Shown here in pieces: positions 15,476 to 23,978 of a stretch of DNA of 64,000 bases. Source of the DNA: Acidobacteriota bacterium (GTDB lineage: Bacteria; Acidobacteriota; Terriglobia; Terriglobales; Acidobacteriaceae). Numbering within the stretch: the first letter of the stretch is position 1; every line of letters starts with the position of its first letter. The notes beneath the pieces were generated by a model. That model saw nothing but the letters and a program-made list of their open reading frames with translations. It did not search any database and was not told the DNA's origin. The stretch is taken from assembly GCA_016196065.1 (NCBI GenBank), contig JACPYL010000025.1:496001-560000 (forward strand). The letters run 5' to 3'. Both the position numbers and the translations under genes were made by a program.

Positions 15476-15868
15476 TCACGCAACTCCTGGCGCGACTGCC
15501 TCCCGTTTTGCTGGCAGAAGCATTAACAGGACGACTCCGATCACAAGAAATATGATCACATCAGCAAAGTTCCTGTGGACGCCGTGATTCCAGGCTTGCA
15601 CGGTTTGAATCGCCATCACCGTGCCATGGGAGATGTTCCACCAGGCTGCCAGCGCAATCATCGAGCGATGTTCAGATGGTCTCCTTACGGCCATGAGTAG
15701 GAAGACCCCGGCCGGAATAAAGAAGCTCAGAAACATCGGCTCGCACTCGTTCTTCTGAACCAAAAGCCAGCTGGAATGCCGCAGATCCGTATATAAGAAA
15801 TAAATCAGGGCCAGATTGATCAGCCCCACGATCACCAGGACGATCTGTGTCAGGCGTGCTCTTTTCAT
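15476..15868 (-). CDS. Four-helix membrane protein, hypothetical
   Basis: 130 residues with about four membrane spans: one at 8-26, then near 45-60, 72-92 and 103-120, and a short basic tail. The conserved-looking stretches ECEPMFLSFFIPAGVFLLMA and ALAAWWNISHGTVMAIQ resemble small DUF6632-type membrane proteins, a low-certainty match from memory. It lies 26 bp downstream of another small membrane protein gene on the same strand, so the two are probably co-transcribed. Confidence 0.7.
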   Translation of the reverse strand: MKRARLTQIVLVIVGLINLALIYFLYTDLRHSSWLLVQKNECEPMFLSFFIPAGVFLLMAVRRPSEHRSMIALAAWWNISHGTVMAIQTVQAWNHGVHRNFADVIIFLVIGVVLLMLLPAKREAVAPGVA

Positions 15869-15894
15869 GTTGGCCTCATTATTTAAGCGGCCAG

Positions 15895-16314
15895 CTAGGA
15901 CATGCGGACAGTCTCAACCGCTGACCAAGTCCAAGCGTTCCAGACGATGACCGAGGTGCATACTGTTTCGATCGTCCCGAAGAAAATGTACGATGCAAAC
16001 ATGTGCTCGTGCCAGGCACCGCTGGCCAAAGGGTAAACGAATTGCATCGAAATGACGGCGAAAGTCTCAATCGCACCCGCGATGATATTCGCCAGCCGGT
16101 TCGCTCGAAACGGAAGCAGTCGAGACGCCAGAATCATGGCGATGGGTATTTCCATCAAGACCGCGGAACCCAGCAGAGCCCATGGTGCGAGATGTGGGGC
16201 GTCGGCTAGATTCGGCGAGCCAACAATGGCAAACAGGGCAATAACGTCCGCATACAGGTAGTTCAATAACGCGAAGATCCAGAATAGAGACAACCGCTCC
16301 TTTGTGTTATGCAT
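15895..16314 (-). CDS. DUF6326-like membrane protein
   Basis: 139 residues counted from the ATG at 16314 (MHNTKERLS). Four membrane helices; the first reads LSLFWIFALLNYLYADVIAL, which matches my memory of the DUF6326 family. The function of that family is unknown. The alternative start 19 codons upstream would add a polar leader with no apparent role. Probable operon partner of the next gene at 15476-15868. Confidence 0.72.
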   Translation of the reverse strand: MHNTKERLSLFWIFALLNYLYADVIALFAIVGSPNLADAPHLAPWALLGSAVLMEIPIAMILASRLLPFRANRLANIIAGAIETFAVISMQFVYPLASGAWHEHMFASYIFFGTIETVCTSVIVWNAWTWSAVETVRMS

Positions 16315-16489
16315 GCCAACCTCCCATAAAAGAGCTTTGCAGGATCTCAGTTGCTCTCCTGCGCTCTGCACTGTGCATTGAGCATTTCGGGAATACGGGC
16401 GAGAACATCAAAAGGATGCACGGTATGAGGAGTATCCGAAGCAACTGCATCTCTTGCGTCTTTTTTGGGCACTCATCCGTATTACGAGT

Positions 16490-17116
16490 ATGGTGGGGGC
16501 GACCGCACTATCGCTGGAGGGGCTTGTGGCCGTGGATGCCGATGTGATCCGGCTTCGCCGAGGCGACCTGAACGCTCTCTCGGAACTGATTACCCGGTAC
16601 CAGAATCGGCTGTATCGGTACCTGCTGCGCATCGTGCGGCAGCCCGCCGAGGCAGAAGACCTGTTCCAGCAAACCTGGTTGAGAGTGGTCGAGAAGATTC
16701 GGTCCTTTGACGCAAGCCGTAATTTTGACGCCTGGCTGTTCGCGCTGGCGCACAACCTGGCGATCGATCATTTGCGCCGGATTCGTCCGCAGAGCCTGGA
16801 CGAACCGATCGCCGAGCCGCTCGCAAACAGTTGGCATAGCGAAACCGTGGCAGAACGGATTCCGGGTAAAGACCACACGGCGCTCGATCACGTGTTGGCG
16901 GCCGAGCGCCGAACGGAGATCAGCGAAGCGATGGCGGAACTGCCCGTGATCTATCGCGAAGTCCTCACGCTGCGGTTTGAGGATGAGATGAAGATTGAGG
17001 AAATCGCGCACGTTACAGCGGTCCCGGTATCAACGGCGAAGTCGCGGCTGCGACGTTCGCTGGAACAATTGCGTTACGCGCTCGAAGCGCGGCATCCCGG
17101 AGGTACATGGCAATGA
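16490..17116 (+). CDS. ECF-type RNA polymerase sigma factor
   Basis: Extracytoplasmic-function sigma factor. Region 2 is visible as ELITRYQNRLYRYLLRIVRQ followed by AEDLFQQTWLRVVEKIRSFD and FDAWLFALAHNLAIDHLRR. After a charged linker, region 4 reads AMAELPVIYREVLTLRFEDE and the helix-turn-helix EIAHVTAVPVSTAKSRLRRS. I start at the ATG at 16490; a TTG 12 codons earlier is possible. The stop overlaps the anti-sigma start by 10 bp, then an ATGA overlap leads into a third gene, giving a tight sigma / anti-sigma / membrane-effector operon. Confidence 0.93.
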   Translation: MVGATALSLEGLVAVDADVIRLRRGDLNALSELITRYQNRLYRYLLRIVRQPAEAEDLFQQTWLRVVEKIRSFDASRNFDAWLFALAHNLAIDHLRRIRPQSLDEPIAEPLANSWHSETVAERIPGKDHTALDHVLAAERRTEISEAMAELPVIYREVLTLRFEDEMKIEEIAHVTAVPVSTAKSRLRRSLEQLRYALEARHPGGTWQ

Positions 17117-17607
17117 GAATGAGCGAGCACAACAAGATTCGAGAACTTCTGGCGCTGGCCGCAGCCGACGCGCTGACCAGCGCCGAAGAAAAACGAGTTG
17201 CGGAGCATGTGCGGTCTTGCATCGCCTGCTCGAACGAATTGGGGTTTTGGCGTCCGATTGCGAGCGAACTCCGCCGATTGCCGACGCCTCAGCCTTCTTC
17301 GTGGCTGGTGCAGGCCACGCTGGCGCGCGCGGCGACGAAGCTCACCGAACAGGCCGAGCATGATTGGAACCGCCGCGTCATGATTTTCGTCGTGGCTTTC
17401 GCGTGGCTGCTGACGATTGCGAGCTGGCCAGTTTTCCGCTTTGTGAGCGGGCGTTTCGGCAGCTTGATGGAGCCGGGGTTCAGCCCTACGCTACTCAGTC
17501 AAACATGGATCAGTTTTGCCGCGTTCACCGCGCTCGGGTGGCTCGCGGGAGGGGTGGCCGCAGTGATGCTGGCAATCCGGCAGCGCGGCGAAAGGAGGCT
17601 GGTATGA
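17107..17607 (+). CDS. Anti-sigma factor with zinc-finger (zf-HC2) domain
   Basis: Partner and inhibitor of the sigma factor just upstream. The N-terminus holds the ZAS-type motif HVRSCIACSNEL (His-x3-Cys-x2-Cys, about residues 34-41) on a helix that begins LLALAAADALTSAEEKRVAE, as expected for a binder of sigma region 2/4. A membrane segment follows at about 92-112 (MIFVVAFAWLLTIASWPVF) and a second near 134-156, so the sensor side is short. Several in-frame ATGs sit at the start (17107, 17113, 17119); the first overlaps the sigma stop. Confidence 0.85.
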   Translation: MAMRMSEHNKIRELLALAAADALTSAEEKRVAEHVRSCIACSNELGFWRPIASELRRLPTPQPSSWLVQATLARAATKLTEQAEHDWNRRVMIFVVAFAWLLTIASWPVFRFVSGRFGSLMEPGFSPTLLSQTWISFAAFTALGWLAGGVAAVMLAIRQRGERRLV

Positions 17608-18125
17608 GCGCCCTCACAAAGGAATTGCGCGTGATTCCAGGAGCAGCGTGGATCGTTGCATGGTTCACCTATCTGTGCCTCACGCTGCCGGTGTTCTTCT
17701 TGGTCGCACCAACGGATCGGGAAGTAGGCAAATGGCCACGCTGGGGACAAGCGCTGCTCGTTTACGGAGTTTTCCTGCTCGTGGTGGCTCTGGTTGCGCT
17801 GATCGGATACATCTACGGCGACGCGAAGCGGCGGCAGATGCGGTATGTAATGTGGACGCTGCTGGCGATCTTCATTCCTAATGCGATTGGGATCATCTTG
17901 TACTTCATTCTCCGCGATCCTCTGCCGAAGCCGTGCCCGGGCTGCGGGCATGTCGAAAAGGCAAAATTTCCATTCTGTCCCCGCTGCGGCACTTTGCTGC
18001 ATGCAACGTGTCCGAAATGTGACAAGCCCGTTGAGCCCAGTTGGGCGAATTGCGCCTATTGCGGACAGCAACTACTACCCGAGCCGGCGGCGGGAGCTGC
18101 ACAAAATCCCTCTGTGGCGACGTGA
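17604..18125 (+). CDS. Membrane protein with zinc-ribbon tail
   Basis: Starts with ATG at 17604 in an ATGA overlap with the anti-sigma stop. Three membrane helices lie at about 12-32 (AWIVAWFTYLCLTLPVFFLV), 50-70 and 80-100, followed by a cytoplasmic tail with two double-Cys ribbons: PCPGCG...CPRCG and CPKC...CAYCG. The layout resembles membrane proteins whose tail binds zinc and probably a partner protein. Being third in a sigma/anti-sigma operon, it is likely part of the envelope-stress output or its sensing; that is inference. Confidence 0.8.
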   Translation: MSALTKELRVIPGAAWIVAWFTYLCLTLPVFFLVAPTDREVGKWPRWGQALLVYGVFLLVVALVALIGYIYGDAKRRQMRYVMWTLLAIFIPNAIGIILYFILRDPLPKPCPGCGHVEKAKFPFCPRCGTLLHATCPKCDKPVEPSWANCAYCGQQLLPEPAAGAAQNPSVAT

Positions 18126-18185
18126 CGCCGTGCGCCTTCGGCGACTTGTTGGTTCGAGATTGACTGGTCTCGCTTGGGGATCGAG

Positions 18186-19004
18186 CTATCGCGCCCTGTC
18201 ATTCCCTGCTATCACGCTGCGGAGAATCTCGGTGCATTCCTGCGAAGACGCTTCTTCGCTGTGCGGACTGTGCCGGCCATTGGCGATGAAGTGCATCTCC
18301 GCTTCCGGAATCGATTCTTGCACCTGCTTCATCTCATCAGGTTCGGTTCTCGGATCGCCTCGGCCGTGGATGAACGTAACCGGGACACGCAGTCCTCTGA
18401 GTTGCCCGTCATAAAGGTCTTCCTCCGGTCGTGTGCTCTGTGCCGCAAGTTCCAGCCACGCTCGGCAATTTCTTCGCACTACGTTCTCCCAATTCTCAGG
18501 ACCGTGGTCCGATTTCAACAACTCGGCCATTTTTCCGCTCACGTGATTTTGAGGATCGGCAAACTTTTCAAAGAAGATGCTCTGCGATGCAGGTTTCCTG
18601 CGGAAGAAATGGAAGGCCTCAAGAACAAGGTGTTCACATCGCTGTGGAGCGGTGAGGCCAATCATCGCAGCAATGACCGCTCCGTCGCTATGGCCCCACA
18701 AAACAGCACGCGCAATCCCCAGTGCCTCCAGCACCAGCAGCGTCTCATCCGCCGCGCGACGATGAAAATCTGTCGGCAATGATCCGGGGAATCTTGCCGA
18801 ACGCCCATGGCCGGAGCGATCTGGAACGATGAAGCGGGCCTGACCTTGCAGTGCTTCGATCTGTCGCCCGATGGAGTAGACTCCATAGCCCCAACCACCG
18901 TGCAGAAAGACAATAGGCCTACCGTTGCCGGCGTCGCGGCAGTAGATCGGCACGGGCACGATCCCGCGCGCGTGAGGCGATTCTTCCAATTGCACAAACG
19001 GCAT
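18186..19004 (-). CDS. Alpha/beta hydrolase
   Basis: Serine hydrolase of the alpha/beta fold. The oxyanion region is FLHGGWGYG, the nucleophile elbow GHSDGAV, the acid is probably the Asp in HGRGDPRTEP, and the catalytic His lies in ANGRHSPHSEE, all in the expected order. Length from the ATG at 19004 is 272, normal for the family; a longer frame to 19145 has no better start. The substrate is not readable. It is divergent from the RluA-type gene that begins at 19115, so the 110 bp between them should hold both promoters. Confidence 0.85.
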   Translation of the reverse strand: MPFVQLEESPHARGIVPVPIYCRDAGNGRPIVFLHGGWGYGVYSIGRQIEALQGQARFIVPDRSGHGRSARFPGSLPTDFHRRAADETLLVLEALGIARAVLWGHSDGAVIAAMIGLTAPQRCEHLVLEAFHFFRRKPASQSIFFEKFADPQNHVSGKMAELLKSDHGPENWENVVRRNCRAWLELAAQSTRPEEDLYDGQLRGLRVPVTFIHGRGDPRTEPDEMKQVQESIPEAEMHFIANGRHSPHSEEASSQECTEILRSVIAGNDRAR

Positions 19005-19114
19005 GAGACTTGACTTTACATGGAACTCGGGCTGCGATTGCGGAATCCCGAAACTTGACTCGATCACTTGAACGCCGGCCTGCCGCCACTCGCCATACCT
19101 TACACTCAAACCAC

Positions 19115-20038
19115 ATGCTGAACCGGGGCTACGCCTACACCACAATCATCAGCGACAAATATCATGGACGAACCCTGCTCTCCTACTTGGCAAGCCTTTA
19201 CCCACACTCAACTCCACAAGCCTGGCAACAAAAACTGAACAATTGCGAAGTCACCATCAACGGCGTCACTGCGACCGGAAGCGAATCACTCATTGCAGGC
19301 CAAACCCTTGTCTGGAACCGTCCACCCTGGATCGAACCAGACACTCCTCAGCACTTCGAAGTACTGTTTGATGATCCTCATCTGTTGGCGGTCAACAAAC
19401 CTGGCGGGCTGCCGACTCTTCCCGGCGGCGGCTTCATGGAAAACACCCTTCTGCGCCTGGTGCAAAAGCAAATCCCCAACGCAAACCCTGTCCACCGGTT
19501 GGGCCGAGCCACGACCGGCATCGTTCTCTTCGCCAAAACAGCGCAGGCCGCCACTAAACTAGGCGCGGACTGGAACACTCCCAGAATTGAAAAAATCTAT
19601 TGGGCGCTGGCTCAAGGCATTGCACAGCACGACGCCTACGAGATCCTCACACCCATCGGACTTGTGCCGCACCCGCGTATCGGATCGGTGTGGGCCGCCA
19701 GCCCGAGTGGCAAGCCGTCAAAGTCGTTGGCGAAGGTGATCTCACGGGCGCCAAGCAGCACGGCGTCAAGCAGCACACAAGGCACCACAACATTTGAGGT
19801 AAGCCTAAATTCGGGACGCCCACATCAAATCAGGATCCATCTGGCATCCATCGGCCATCCCCTGGTGGGCGATCCTCTGTACGGTTCATCCGGCCAGCCT
19901 CTGGAAAATCTCCCCGGCCTCCCGGGCGATGGAGGATATTTCCTGCACGCCCGATTTCTAAAATTCCACCACCCCATCACCGGCGAACAAATCAATCTTG
20001 AAGCAGCTTTGCCGCCTGGATTCTCACTGCAGCAGTAG
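19115..20038 (+). CDS. RluA-family pseudouridine-synthase-like protein with altered catalytic motif
   Basis: RNA-modifying enzyme family. An S4-like N-terminal part (SYLASLYPHSTPQAWQQKLN, then CEVTINGVTATG) precedes the synthase domain beginning at LAVNKPGGLPTLPGGG and including HPLVGDPLYG and the GRPHQIRIHLASIGHPL motif. The usual HRLDxxTSG motif, whose Asp is the nucleophile, reads HRLGRATTG here, so that Asp is Gly. I recall HRLGRGTSG-type variants in some RluA relatives, so this may be a distinct subfamily rather than a mutation. A hydrophilic insert (SRAPSSTASSSTQGTT) sits before the substrate loop. Start at the ATG at 19115. Confidence 0.82.
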   Translation: MLNRGYAYTTIISDKYHGRTLLSYLASLYPHSTPQAWQQKLNNCEVTINGVTATGSESLIAGQTLVWNRPPWIEPDTPQHFEVLFDDPHLLAVNKPGGLPTLPGGGFMENTLLRLVQKQIPNANPVHRLGRATTGIVLFAKTAQAATKLGADWNTPRIEKIYWALAQGIAQHDAYEILTPIGLVPHPRIGSVWAASPSGKPSKSLAKVISRAPSSTASSSTQGTTTFEVSLNSGRPHQIRIHLASIGHPLVGDPLYGSSGQPLENLPGLPGDGGYFLHARFLKFHHPITGEQINLEAALPPGFSLQQ

Positions 20039-20091
20039 GTCCACGGGGGACAGAAATTCAGGGACAGACGATGTGAACAGATCATCAGGAC

Positions 20092-21018
20092 CTATTCAGG
20101 GTTTCCATTGCCAGAATTCCAATCTGGCTGAGTTGCGGCGCGGTCGCACATCGACTCGATCGTATCTTCCGTTTCTTGCCGATCGGCTGCGAAGATCCCA
20201 TGCTGGGTCAATTGCACTGTCTTCTTTAATTCGGCGGAAGATTTTCCGGCTTTGAGACCCTGCTTGACTTGTTTCCACATGTCGGCGATAAAGTCCCGCT
20301 GGCGATGCAGCAGATCAACATCACCAAGATCTCCGTGCGCCGGAACCACGGTCTTGATGGGGAGCTTGGCAATGTTGTCGAGTGCGCGAATCCAACCCAC
20401 GTAGCTGACATCCTGATCAGAAAGATTGTTTCCGTGGGTCCAATTGACCGCCAAGTCTCCCACAAAAACGATGCCTTCTGCGGGCAGATAGGCCACTCCA
20501 TCGCCTTTGGTGTGGGCCTGTCCGTACTTGATTAGCTCGACCCGATGTTGGCCGTCGTCAAATACGAGACGATCTTGAAATCGAATCGATGGTAATTCCA
20601 CATGTTTCAAATTGATCTTGGTCTGATCCCTGACATCTTCCATCCCTTTGGCGCCCAGCTCCAGCGCAAGATCGTCCGTGCTTACGATGGTGGCGCCGTG
20701 GGCAGTGAATACGCTGTTTCCCAACGTGTGATCGGCATGGTAGTGAGTATTGAATACAAAACGGACCGGTTTGGGAGTGATGGCTTTTATGTCCCCAATG
20801 ATCTTTCCAGCCGCCCAGGGAAAATTCGCGTCGATCACCAATACGTAGTCGCGAAATACAACAAAGCCCACGTTGGTCTGTTCGTGCCTGCTGAGGTCAC
20901 CAGACCAGTAGTAAACATCTTGAGCCATCTGATGCACGCGATTCTGGGCGAAACTTGGCTGGCTTGCCCATGAAAGCAAGAAGATTAAAAAGGACGAACA
21001 GTAGATTTTCGTCTGCAT
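20092..21018 (-). CDS. Secreted metallo-beta-lactamase-fold hydrolase
   Basis: MBL-fold protein exported by a signal peptide (MQTKIYCSSFLIFLLSWAS, then FAQ). The two-metal motif is FNTHYHADHTLGN, with further ligands in YGQAHTKGDGVAYLP, VFVGDLAVNW and VPAHGDLGD. These match the broad class related to SoxH and subclass B lactamases rather than a true lactamase. Start at the ATG at 21018; a longer frame exists but gives no signal peptide. A GGGACAGA-type repeat (20046-20071) lies in the gap between its stop and the convergent RluA-like gene. Confidence 0.85.
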   Translation of the reverse strand: MQTKIYCSSFLIFLLSWASQPSFAQNRVHQMAQDVYYWSGDLSRHEQTNVGFVVFRDYVLVIDANFPWAAGKIIGDIKAITPKPVRFVFNTHYHADHTLGNSVFTAHGATIVSTDDLALELGAKGMEDVRDQTKINLKHVELPSIRFQDRLVFDDGQHRVELIKYGQAHTKGDGVAYLPAEGIVFVGDLAVNWTHGNNLSDQDVSYVGWIRALDNIAKLPIKTVVPAHGDLGDVDLLHRQRDFIADMWKQVKQGLKAGKSSAELKKTVQLTQHGIFAADRQETEDTIESMCDRAATQPDWNSGNGNPE

Positions 21019-21210
21019 CGTTAAGAACCTCAGAGGGACTGATTTATGAACTATAGATATGAGTTCCCGAACCAACTTGTGTAAACCGGCCCGGGCACTA
21101 TTCCCATGTGTGCGCGTGGACCCACAGAGAAGGCTCACCCATACCGTACTGGAACGTCTATGCAATTGCACGGGCATGCCCAGCATTCCGCTTTAGGAGT
21201 TGCGCAAACT

Positions 21211-23616
21211 ATGGTTCATGGTGGAAACAAGTACGCACCACGAGTTACCCGCACGGTGCGGTTTCTGTTGAACGTCGGCTTCTTCTTTTTCATGCCAGCG
21301 TTGCTGTTGTCGCAGGAGCAAAAACTGGCTTCGGCCCCAACCTACACCACTCCTCTGGCAACCGGAGTGCGCCTTGATCCCGAAGGCGAATTCGTTGATT
21401 TGAGCAGCATGCCTCTGGGAATGGCGCTGGCGCCAAATGGTAAGAAACTGGTTGTAGTCCTGAGCGGCTGGCGCGAGCAGGGAGTCCAGGTTGTGGATCT
21501 TGCCACCCGGCGCGTGACCCAGACTCTTCCTCAGGAAGCGGCGTTTTATGGTGCGGCATTTTCTCCCGATGGCAACAAGCTGTACGTTTCCGGCGGCAAT
21601 GAAGATTTGATCTACTGCTATTCGTGGCGCGACGGGGTTGCGGCCCTGGACAAAAAAATTGTCCTGGGACAAAAGAAAGAGGACAAAACAGGATCACGAT
21701 ATCCGGCGGGCCTTGCGGCCTCAAAGCGGGGCGATTTTCTTTACGTTGTGGAGAATGTCGGCGACAGCCTTGCCGTGGTGGACCCATCTTTGGGGAAGGT
21801 CGTGCAGCGATTTTCGACCGACCATTATCCTTACGCAGTCGAAGTGGCTGCGAATGGCAACGTGTATGTCTCCGCGTGGGGCGGTCACACTCTTTCAATG
21901 TTCCGGACAAACCCGGACGGAACATTGGTCTATACCGGCCGGCTCGAGGTTGGGCAGCGGCCGTCGGCGCTTAAGTCGAATCCATCCGGATCGCGGTTGT
22001 TCGTTGCCTTAGCGGGCACAGACCGGATTGCAGTGGTAGATACACATGCGAAAAAAGTTCTGCGCTATCTCAAAGACGAAGCCCCCGGCGCTCCTTCACA
22101 GGGAAGTACCCCCAATGCGCTCAGCCTTTCCCGGGACGGCTCCAAGCTGTTTGTGGCCGAAGCCGACAACAATGCCGTCGCCGTCTTTCATACTTTGGAA
22201 GGAGCCGCGCAAGCTGGGTTGCATCCGGCTGGCCGCATTCCTACAGACTGGTATCCGACCGCCGTTCTGGAAACAGATAAGGGGCTGCTCATCCTGAATG
22301 GAAAGGGGCACGGTAGCCACGCGAACCCAGACGGGCCAACTCCCGGAAAGGGGATCCAACGCCCGTTAGGCTATGGCCTTGGGCAGCTCAACGGAACACT
22401 ACGGCTGGTTTCTGCTGATCTTAGTCCCGCGCGATTGGCTCAGGATTCCCGCAGGGTAGCGGAAGCGAATGGCTGGGGACAGAAGCGATCCACCAAGCGA
22501 TATCCGCCTTTCAAGCATGTAGTTTACATCGTTAAGGAGAACCGTACCTACGATCAAGTTCTTGGTGATATGAAAGAAGGAGACGGTGACCCCAGCCTGG
22601 TGTTCTTCGGCCAGGACGTCTCGCCGAACCATCACGCGCTGGCCCTTCGCTTCGGGTTGTTTGACCGCTTTTTCACCAATGCTGAAGTAAGTGGCCAAGG
22701 ACACGTCTGGTCCACCGCGGCCTATGTTACCGATTACGGCGAAAAGGTAGTTCCTTCCATGTATTCCGACCGGCGGGCGGACACTGCCGGCGACGAAGCC
22801 GACAACCCGCTGGGTGGGTATCTGTGGAACCTGGCCGCCAGGAAAGGAATCTGGTTCCGCGACTACGGCGATATCGTGGTCGGGCCCGATACGCAGCACG
22901 ATCTGCCGGCTGACGTAAGCTCCAGTTATCCTGAAACCAACCTGGAGATTCCCGATCAAAAACGGGCCGACGCCTGGATCGAAGAGCTGCACGACTTTGT
23001 TCGTAAAGGCGACATGCCGGCGCTGTCCCTCATGTATTTGCCGAGAGATCACACGCTTGGCGGCTCCGCGGGCCATTCGTCGCCTCGGGCCTGCATGGCC
23101 GACAATGATCTTGCACTGGGACGAATCGTGGAAGCGCTCTCGCAGACTCCATTTTGGCGGGACACGGTGGTGTTTGTAGTGGAGGACGATTCGCAGGCCG
23201 GTCCTGACCACGTGGACTCACACCGCTCACCTTTTCTCGCCATCTCGGCTTATAACCGTCCGGGCACGGTGCACAGATTCGCCAACACAACGGACGTGAT
23301 CGCGGCTCTCGAAGACATTTTAGGGCTGGGACGTATGTCCAAATTCGACTACTTCAGCCGCTCTCTGGCAGACACGTTTGCCGTGACGCCAGACCTCACA
23401 ACCTACAGCCCCGTTGTCCCGAAAGTGGATTTGAATGAGGTGAACCCGGCGCAGGGCGCAGCTGCGAGGATGTCAGAAGGTCTGGATTTTAGTGCCCCTG
23501 ATCGCATTGATGATGCGTTATTTAATCGAATTCTCTGGACCATGCTCAAACCGGCCGGCACGGCACCACCGGTCACAAACATGGCGCCGGTGCATGCGCT
23601 TCAATTAGCGCGGTAA
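21211..23616 (+). CDS. Secreted YncE-type beta-propeller / phosphoesterase fusion
   Basis: Long secreted protein of about 801 residues. A membrane or signal segment (VRFLLNVGFFFFMPALLLSQ) is followed by a seven-bladed-type beta-propeller with repeated SPDGNKLYVSGG-like and NGNVYVSAWGGHTLSMF-like strands. The C-terminal half is an alkaline-phosphatase-superfamily phosphoesterase: KHVVYIVKENRTYDQVLGDM opens it, SPNHHALALRFGLFDRFF and the DDSQAGPDHVDSHRSPFLAI metal region follow. Acidobacterial genomes carry such fusions often. I start at the ATG at 21211 because AGGAG stands 11 bp before it; earlier starts lack this. Role in phosphate release is probable; the substrate is unknown. Confidence 0.88.
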   Translation: MVHGGNKYAPRVTRTVRFLLNVGFFFFMPALLLSQEQKLASAPTYTTPLATGVRLDPEGEFVDLSSMPLGMALAPNGKKLVVVLSGWREQGVQVVDLATRRVTQTLPQEAAFYGAAFSPDGNKLYVSGGNEDLIYCYSWRDGVAALDKKIVLGQKKEDKTGSRYPAGLAASKRGDFLYVVENVGDSLAVVDPSLGKVVQRFSTDHYPYAVEVAANGNVYVSAWGGHTLSMFRTNPDGTLVYTGRLEVGQRPSALKSNPSGSRLFVALAGTDRIAVVDTHAKKVLRYLKDEAPGAPSQGSTPNALSLSRDGSKLFVAEADNNAVAVFHTLEGAAQAGLHPAGRIPTDWYPTAVLETDKGLLILNGKGHGSHANPDGPTPGKGIQRPLGYGLGQLNGTLRLVSADLSPARLAQDSRRVAEANGWGQKRSTKRYPPFKHVVYIVKENRTYDQVLGDMKEGDGDPSLVFFGQDVSPNHHALALRFGLFDRFFTNAEVSGQGHVWSTAAYVTDYGEKVVPSMYSDRRADTAGDEADNPLGGYLWNLAARKGIWFRDYGDIVVGPDTQHDLPADVSSSYPETNLEIPDQKRADAWIEELHDFVRKGDMPALSLMYLPRDHTLGGSAGHSSPRACMADNDLALGRIVEALSQTPFWRDTVVFVVEDDSQAGPDHVDSHRSPFLAISAYNRPGTVHRFANTTDVIAALEDILGLGRMSKFDYFSRSLADTFAVTPDLTTYSPVVPKVDLNEVNPAQGAAARMSEGLDFSAPDRIDDALFNRILWTMLKPAGTAPPVTNMAPVHALQLAR

Positions 23617-23636
23617 GAGGGAAGAAATGATAACTC

Positions 23637-23724
23637 GGGGACAGACGAGACGTTCCCCAGTTTACCCGGAAACCAGACAAACCTGTGACGGTCGAAAAAA
23701 CGGGGGAACGTCCCGTCTGTCCCT
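23637..23724. repeat. REP/MITE-like inverted repeat (GGGACAGACG family)
   Basis: Arms GGGGACAGACGAGACGTTCC(CC) at 23637-23658 and its near-complement at 23703-23724 (20 of 22 matching), with about 44 bp between them. Such units are a common dispersed intergenic element in Acidobacteria. The rest of 23617-23978, the gap before the M28 gene, shows no gene. Confidence 0.75.
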
Positions 23725-23978
23725 GCATTTCCCTGCATTTCGCGTCCCATCGTTCGCGCGGACCAGCCGGATGGCGGACCGATTCTCTATCGGGTTCGAC
23801 ACGCTGCAAAGCTCTGGCACAAGCACGAACGTCCGGAGCTTGAGCAGAAGGTGATAGAAGGGGATGCGAAGTTCTCGATTTAGGGATCGGGGCGGCCCCC
23901 TTAGCATCGATCCTGATTTTGAATGGAATTCAAAGCTGAGTTGCGTTGAAGGCGGCATGATCCCGATAATACGGGCTC

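Noticed and set aside
22399-23211. 270-codon minus-strand frame inside the propeller/phosphoesterase gene
   Set aside because: Antisense shadow; the plus-strand gene carries full domain motifs.
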